The notes beneath the pieces are model-generated. The model was not told the DNA's origin. It saw nothing but the letters and a program-made list of their open reading frames with translations, and ran no database searches. From Streptomyces sp. SirexAA-E (GTDB taxonomy: Bacteria; Actinomycetota; Actinomycetes; Streptomycetales; Streptomycetaceae): a stretch of 64,000 nt of DNA. Where the stretch lies: positions 6,014,001 to 6,078,000 of the forward strand of contig NC_015953.1 in NCBI RefSeq assembly GCF_000177195.2, in the 5' to 3' direction. The translations under genes and the position numbers were made by a program. This document shows positions 60,157 through 64,000 of this stretch, one piece after another. Position 1 is the first letter of the stretch. The number at the start of each line of letters is the position of its first letter.

Positions 60157-61161
60157 TCAGGAGCGGACGGCCTGCCCGGTCGGGAGGCCGGCGAACAGGG
60201 CGCGCACCCAGGCCAGTTGCTCCGCCCGGTGATGTTCGGTGCCGCCCTCGTGCCCGTTGAACTCGTAGACGCGTACGTCCTTGGGGCCCGCGTAACGGTT
60301 GTAGGCCGTGAAGCAGGTGGAGGGCGGGCAGACCTCGTCCATCATCGCGACGGAGAACAGCGCGGGAGCGGTGGCCCGGGTGGCGTGGTGCGCCGCGTCG
60401 AAGTACGACAGCGTGTGGAAGACGGACGCGGTGCGGTCGCGGTGGAGCTGGAGGTAGGCGGCGATCTCGGTGTACGGCGGCAGTCCGGCGATCCGCGCGG
60501 CCCGGGGGATGTTGCACAGGAAGGGCACGTCCGGCATCACTCCGGCCAGCCCCTCCACCAGACCGGACACGGCCAGTGCGAGGCCGCCGCCCTGGCTCAC
60601 CCCGGTCACCACGATGCGCGCGGGATCGATCTCGGGGTGCTCCCGCATCGCCTCCACGCAGCGGACCGCGTCGGTGACCACCCGCCGGTAGTAGTACGTC
60701 TCGGGGCTCTCGACGCCCCGGGTGAGGAAGCCGGGCACGGTCCCGGACGCCCCGGGATCGATGTCGGCGGTGTCGCCGCCCGCCGCCGACCAGCCCTGGC
60801 CCCGGGTGTCCATGACCAGGTGCGCGTAGCCGGCGCAGGCCCACGTCAGCTGCTCGTGCGCCAGCCCCCGGCCACGCCCGTACCCGAGGAACTCCACGAC
60901 GCAGCCCAGCGGTTCGGTGGTCCCGACGGGCATCCGCAGCCAGCCGCTCACCGGCCGCCCGCCGTACCCCGGGACGCTCACGTCGTACGTACGCACCTGG
61001 CTCAGCCCGCAGTCGACCTCCTCGAACCGGGGCTTGTCCGGGGCGCCGTCGTGGGGCGCCTCGACGAGGGTGGCGGACCAGAAGTCGTCGAAGCCGTCCG
61101 GCAGCGGGAGTTCGGGCCGGTAGGTGAGGCATTCCGCGAGCGGGAGATCGGCCGACGGCAT
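60157..61161 (-). CDS. CE7-type acetyl esterase (acetylxylan esterase / cephalosporin C deacetylase family)
   Basis: A 334-aa alpha/beta hydrolase. The CE7 family marks are FDDFW near residue 25, DTRGQGWS (RGQ motif), the nucleophile elbow VTGVSQGGGLALAVSGL, Asp in MDEVCPPST and His in NGHEGG. There is no signal peptide, so it acts in the cytoplasm. Family members deacetylate small acetylated sugars. In this operon it may finish removal of O-acetyl groups from imported sialic acid. ATG 61161 has GGAGG at 8-9 nt. It is the first gene after site B. Confidence 0.88.
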   Translation of the reverse strand: MPSADLPLAECLTYRPELPLPDGFDDFWSATLVEAPHDGAPDKPRFEEVDCGLSQVRTYDVSVPGYGGRPVSGWLRMPVGTTEPLGCVVEFLGYGRGRGLAHEQLTWACAGYAHLVMDTRGQGWSAAGGDTADIDPGASGTVPGFLTRGVESPETYYYRRVVTDAVRCVEAMREHPEIDPARIVVTGVSQGGGLALAVSGLVEGLAGVMPDVPFLCNIPRAARIAGLPPYTEIAAYLQLHRDRTASVFHTLSYFDAAHHATRATAPALFSVAMMDEVCPPSTCFTAYNRYAGPKDVRVYEFNGHEGGTEHHRAEQLAWVRALFAGLPTGQAVRS

Positions 61162-61191
61162 GGCTGTGCCCTCCTGGGGTACGGGAAGCGA

Positions 61192-61217
61192 CAGGACAGA
61201 AGACGTCAGATGTCCTG
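61192..61217. promoter_or_regulatory. sialic acid operator, site B (esterase-sialidase operon)
   Basis: AGACGTCAGATGTCC (61201-61215) sits within longer 7-bp inverted arms CAGGACA (61192-61198) and TGTCCTG (61211-61217). It is 31 bp upstream of the esterase ATG on the minus strand. It differs from site A by one base. Confidence 0.75.
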
Positions 61218-61319
61218 GTGGCAACCGGACCCTAGGGAGCTTCGCGGCCGGGCGTCAAGGGTGTGGAGGGGGAAGGGCCCCGCCCCCGGGGGCGGGGCGG
61301 GGCGCGAGGGTGCCCCGGG

Positions 61320-62051
61320 TCAGACCTGGTCCGCCCCGCGCGCCCTGGCCTCGGCGATCCGCCGCCTGACCGGCGCGTAGTGCTCGCCGAGGGCTTTCAG
61401 GAACGCGGTGACGTCACCGGCCCGGGCCGCGTCCACGATGTTCTGGTGGGCGGCGATCGTCGCCGTCTCGTCGGCGTGGGTGAATCCGTCGAGGTGCGGC
61501 GCGACGATCGTGTAGACGTCCCAGAAAGCCATCGAGAGCTGGCCGATGAGGTCGTTGCCGAGGGGGGCCACGAGCAGGGCGTGGAAGGCCCGGTCCGCCG
61601 CGACGAAGCCGTGCCCGTCGCCCGCGCCGGTCGCGCGCATCGTCTCCACCAGGCCGTCCAGCGTGTCGAGCTGCTCGGCGCTGAGCGAGGAGATGATCCG
61701 GTCGGCCATGCCCCGCTCGAAGAGCTCGCGCACGTCGACGAGGTCGGCCATCACCTGGAAGTCGTCGTCGGGGGAGAGCAGGCCGCGGAAGGTGAGGCTC
61801 TCCACCAGTGCGGACAGGCTCAGTCGGCCGACGTACGTCCCGTGGCCGTGGCGCACCTCGACGATGTCCAGGGCGTCGAGGATCTTGACGGCCTCCCGGA
61901 CGCTGGAACGGCTGGCGCCGAGCGCCTCGCACAGGGCCGGCTCCGTCGGAAGCGGGTCCCCGGGGCGCAGCCGCTCGTCGAGGATGTAGCGCTTGATTCC
62001 CTCGACGACTTCCTGCCGCAACAGGGTGCGACCGGGTCGCGTGCCGGACAT
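61320..62051 (-). CDS. second GntR/FadR-type regulator
   Basis: A 243-aa FCD-type regulator. DNA-binding part: LRQEVVEGIKRYILDERLRPGDPLPTEPALCEALGASRSSVREAVKILDAL-like (seen in part as PTEPALCEAL and SRSSVREAVKIL), then VEVRHGHGTYVGRL. FCD metal or ligand residues: DRAFHALLV and AAHQNIVDAA. ATG 62051 has GGGGAG at about 7 nt. It is divergent from the ABC binding protein across site C. It is a paralogue-like partner of the nan GntR; both may recognise the same motif. Confidence 0.9.
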   Translation of the reverse strand: MSGTRPGRTLLRQEVVEGIKRYILDERLRPGDPLPTEPALCEALGASRSSVREAVKILDALDIVEVRHGHGTYVGRLSLSALVESLTFRGLLSPDDDFQVMADLVDVRELFERGMADRIISSLSAEQLDTLDGLVETMRATGAGDGHGFVAADRAFHALLVAPLGNDLIGQLSMAFWDVYTIVAPHLDGFTHADETATIAAHQNIVDAARAGDVTAFLKALGEHYAPVRRRIAEARARGADQV

Positions 62052-62113
62052 ATGTGAACTCCCCACCTCTTGACCCCTCTCGATTGTCAAGCTACGTTCC
62101 CACGCTATCAAGG

Positions 62114-62136
62114 CATCAGACATCTGACGTCTGATG
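62114..62136. promoter_or_regulatory. sialic acid operator, site C (gntR2 / ABC importer)
   Basis: Arms CATCAGAC (62114-62121) and GTCTGATG (62129-62136) are perfect inverted repeats. The minus strand inside reads AGACGTCAGATGTCT, matching sites A and B at 13 to 14 of 15 bases. It is 62 bp from gntR2 and 85 bp from the binding-protein start. Confidence 0.75.
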
Positions 62137-62220
62137 CTCAGCGGTTCATCGGCTTCCCCGATAGCCGTCGAAACAGCCTTTCTCCGCCCATCTCCCACCC
62201 CCAAGTCCCTTGGAGGACCC

Positions 62221-63816
62221 GTGCCCGAGCTGAGGCCAGCCGGCGTCGAGCGCCGCACCTTCCTGCGTTACACCGGCGTCATCGGCGCGGCAGCCGCCAT
62301 CACGGCGGGCCTTTCCGCGTGCGGTGGACCCTCCTCGACCGCCGACGGCGCGGCGGGCAAGGGCGACGGCAACGGCACCATCGAGGCCGGCCTGTCGTAC
62401 CCGCTCTCGACCGGATTCGACCCGATGATCACCTCGGGTGCGACGCCGTACGCAGCCAACATGCACTTCTTCGAGGGCCTCGTGGATCTCGATCCGGCAA
62501 CACTCGTGGCGCGTCCCGCGCTCGCCACCGAGATGCCGAAGAAGATCAACGCCACCACCTACCGCGCCACCCTCCGCGACGGTGCGACCTTCCACGACGG
62601 CTCCCCGGTCACCGCCGAGGACGTCGTCTTCAGCTTCGAACGCATCCTGGACGAGAAGAACGCGTCGCTGATGGCACAGTTCGTGCCCTTCATCGACACG
62701 ATCACCGCCGTGGACACCAAGACGGTCGAGTTCAAGCTCAAGTACGCCTTCGCGCTCTTCCCCTCCCGCATCGCCGTCGCGCGCATCGTGCCGAAGAAGA
62801 TCGTCGAGGCGGACGTCAAGGGATTCGACGCCAAGCCCGTGGGCTCGGGCCCCTACAAGTTCGTCGAGGCCACCCGCGAGGACAAGATCGTCTTCGAGAA
62901 GTACGACAAGTACAACGGCCCCCACCCGGCCAAGGCCAAGAAGATGATCTGGCGCCTGATGTCGGACCAGTCGGCCCGCGTCAGCGCCATGGAGTCCGGC
63001 CGCGTCCAGGCCATCGAGGACGTCCCGTACATCGACGTCAAGAGGCTCTCGGCCACCACGAAGACCGAGTCCGTCCAGTCCTTCGGCCTCCTCTTCCTGA
63101 TGTTCAACACCGCCGACAAGCGGTTCGCCGACAAGCGGGTCCGCCAGGCCCTGCACTACGCGCTGGACACCGAGAAGATCATCAAGACCGCCATGGTCGG
63201 CAACGCGACGGCCGCGACCGGGTACGTCCCCTCGACCCACCCCGACTACCACAAGGCCGCCACCACCTACACGCACGACGTGGCCAAGGCCAGGAAGCTG
63301 CTCGCCGACGCGGGCGTGGGCAAGCTCGAGTTCACCGTCCTGACCACCGACACAGGCTGGGTCAAGGACATCGCCCCGCTGCTCAAGGAGAGCTGGGCCG
63401 CCGCCGGCATCGAGGCGACCCTCGACATCGCCCAGTCCGCGGCCCAGTACGCCAAGGTCGACAGCGGCGACTTCGAGGTCCTGGTCGCCCCCGGCGACCC
63501 GTCCGTCTTCGGCAACGACGTGGACCTCCTGATGCGCTGGTTCTACTACGGCTTCTGGCCGGAGAACCGCTACGGCTGGGCCGGGACCGCCGAGTACAAG
63601 AAGGTCAAGCAGCTCCTCGACAAGGCCGCCCAGGCGGCCGACGAGGCCGGCCGCAAGGAGCTGTGGGGGCAGATCACCGACATCGTCGCCGACGAGGCCG
63701 CGCTCTACCCGATCCTCCACCGCAAGCTGCCCACCGCCTGGAACGAGAAGGCGCTGCCCGGCTTCGAGCCGCTGCCCACCACGGGCCTGTCCTTCGTGGA
63801 CGTCAGCCGCGCCTGA
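62221..63816 (+). CDS. Dpp/Opp-type ABC transporter substrate-binding lipoprotein
   Basis: A 531-aa family 5 binding protein. The signal (RRTFLRYTGVIGAAAAITAGLSAC) has a twin-Arg pattern and a lipobox Cys near residue 33. Family 5 motifs include YRATLRDGATFHDGSPVTAEDVVFSFERIL, VGSGPYKFVEA and RVRQALHYALDTEKII. This family binds peptides, nickel or oligosaccharides. Because it shares the operator motif of the nan genes, a sialic acid or sialoside ligand (as in the Dpp-like SatA system) is plausible. GTG 62221 follows GGAGG (62212-62216). Confidence 0.9.
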   Translation: MPELRPAGVERRTFLRYTGVIGAAAAITAGLSACGGPSSTADGAAGKGDGNGTIEAGLSYPLSTGFDPMITSGATPYAANMHFFEGLVDLDPATLVARPALATEMPKKINATTYRATLRDGATFHDGSPVTAEDVVFSFERILDEKNASLMAQFVPFIDTITAVDTKTVEFKLKYAFALFPSRIAVARIVPKKIVEADVKGFDAKPVGSGPYKFVEATREDKIVFEKYDKYNGPHPAKAKKMIWRLMSDQSARVSAMESGRVQAIEDVPYIDVKRLSATTKTESVQSFGLLFLMFNTADKRFADKRVRQALHYALDTEKIIKTAMVGNATAATGYVPSTHPDYHKAATTYTHDVAKARKLLADAGVGKLEFTVLTTDTGWVKDIAPLLKESWAAAGIEATLDIAQSAAQYAKVDSGDFEVLVAPGDPSVFGNDVDLLMRWFYYGFWPENRYGWAGTAEYKKVKQLLDKAAQAADEAGRKELWGQITDIVADEAALYPILHRKLPTAWNEKALPGFEPLPTTGLSFVDVSRA

Positions 63817-63823
63817 CCCCACC

Positions 63824-63855
63824 GGTCCGGGCCGCCCCCCCCGACGGCCCGGACC
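63824..63855 (+). terminator. intercistronic hairpin between binding protein and permease
   Basis: Perfect 11-bp stem GGTCCGGGCCG / CGGCCCGGACC with a 10-nt loop, 8 bp after the binding-protein stop. Hairpins here commonly stabilise the binding-protein mRNA and reduce permease expression, so partial termination or processing is likely rather than a full stop. Confidence 0.7.
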
Positions 63856-63886
63856 CGCTGTCCGCCCAATCGCAAGGAACCCGACG

Positions 63887-64000
63887 ATGGTTGCTTTTCT
63901 CCGGCTCGCGCTGCGCCGCGTCGCGATGACGCCGGTGATGATCCTCGGTATCGCGCTGCTGGTCTTCGTGGTGCTGCAGTTCTCGCCGGTCGACCCGGCC
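63887..64000 (+). CDS. Dpp/Opp-type ABC transporter permease, N-terminal part (cut by window edge)
   Basis: ATG 63887 with AAGGA (63874-63878) upstream. The 38 visible residues include LRRVAMTPVMILGIALLVFVVLQFSPVDPA. This is the first membrane helix and the conserved F-x-PGDP-like motif (here SPVDPA) of DppB/OppB permeases. The rest lies outside the window. Confidence 0.85.
   Translation, partial: MVAFLRLALRRVAMTPVMILGIALLVFVVLQFSPVDPA

Overview
The window is high-GC actinomycete DNA and is almost certainly from a Streptomyces chromosome. The evidence is very strong G/C bias at third codon positions, many GTG starts, several likely leaderless genes with a TANNNT box 6-8 nt before the start codon, streptogrisin-type proteases, an SAV2148-family HEPN protein, and a cysI leader peptide of the type seen in actinomycetes. 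No rRNA, tRNA, CRISPR array or antibiotic biosynthetic core was found. Names rest on motifs and remembered family features; no database search was run.

Layout. 0-9.4 kb: the 3' end of a GH1 glucosidase, a GNAT gene with an internal deletion, a DUF1707-FHA protein, trehalose/glycogen genes (treY, glgX), an SAV2148 HEPN protein, a DnaQ-like exonuclease and an APH-fold kinase. 9.4-12.5 kb: a three-gene sugar-type ABC importer. 12.9-17.2 kb: two secreted serine proteases (S8 and S1), each with a strong hairpin terminator, plus DUF1697, NTF2-like and mycothiol-type proteins. 17.4-27.1 kb (minus strand): a sulfur assimilation unit, leader peptide-cysI-59 aa CxxC protein-cysH-cysC-cysD-cysN-ssuA-ssuB-ssuC-sirohydrochlorin chelatase, with many stop/start overlaps. 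27.2-33.0 kb: a GNAT, a GAF regulator, an AidB-like dehydrogenase sharing a bidirectional promoter with a YihY/BrkB membrane protein, and an AraC regulator. 33.1-39.4 kb: a siderophore importer (ATPase, lipoprotein, fused double permease) with a GNAT-C39 protein and an AraC regulator. 39.6-45.3 kb: the lower beta-ketoadipate branch (3-hydroxyacyl-CoA dehydrogenase, catJ, catI, LysR, thiolase).

45.3-48.9 kb is a scar. It holds a truncated MHS transporter, two tiny membrane proteins of lower GC, an RHS toxin-type 3' fragment joined to a broken ISL3 transposase, a gene stub and a MaoC hydratase damaged by indels. The indels are dense enough that sequencing error must be considered. 48.9-51.0 kb: a TetR/FAD-monooxygenase pair with clear palindromic operators.

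51.1-64 kb looks like a sialic acid regulon. It contains nanA-nanK-nanE-nanT with a divergent GntR, and an operon of CE7 esterase, secreted SGNH esterase and secreted GH33 sialidase. A second GntR is divergent from the binding protein and permease of a Dpp-type ABC importer. All three promoters carry the same 15-bp motif, AGACGTNAGATGTCY, which is the strongest evidence that these units are co-regulated. The inferred pathway is release and de-O-acetylation of sialic acid outside the cell, uptake by NanT and/or the ABC system, then lyase, kinase and epimerase steps toward GlcNAc-6-phosphate.
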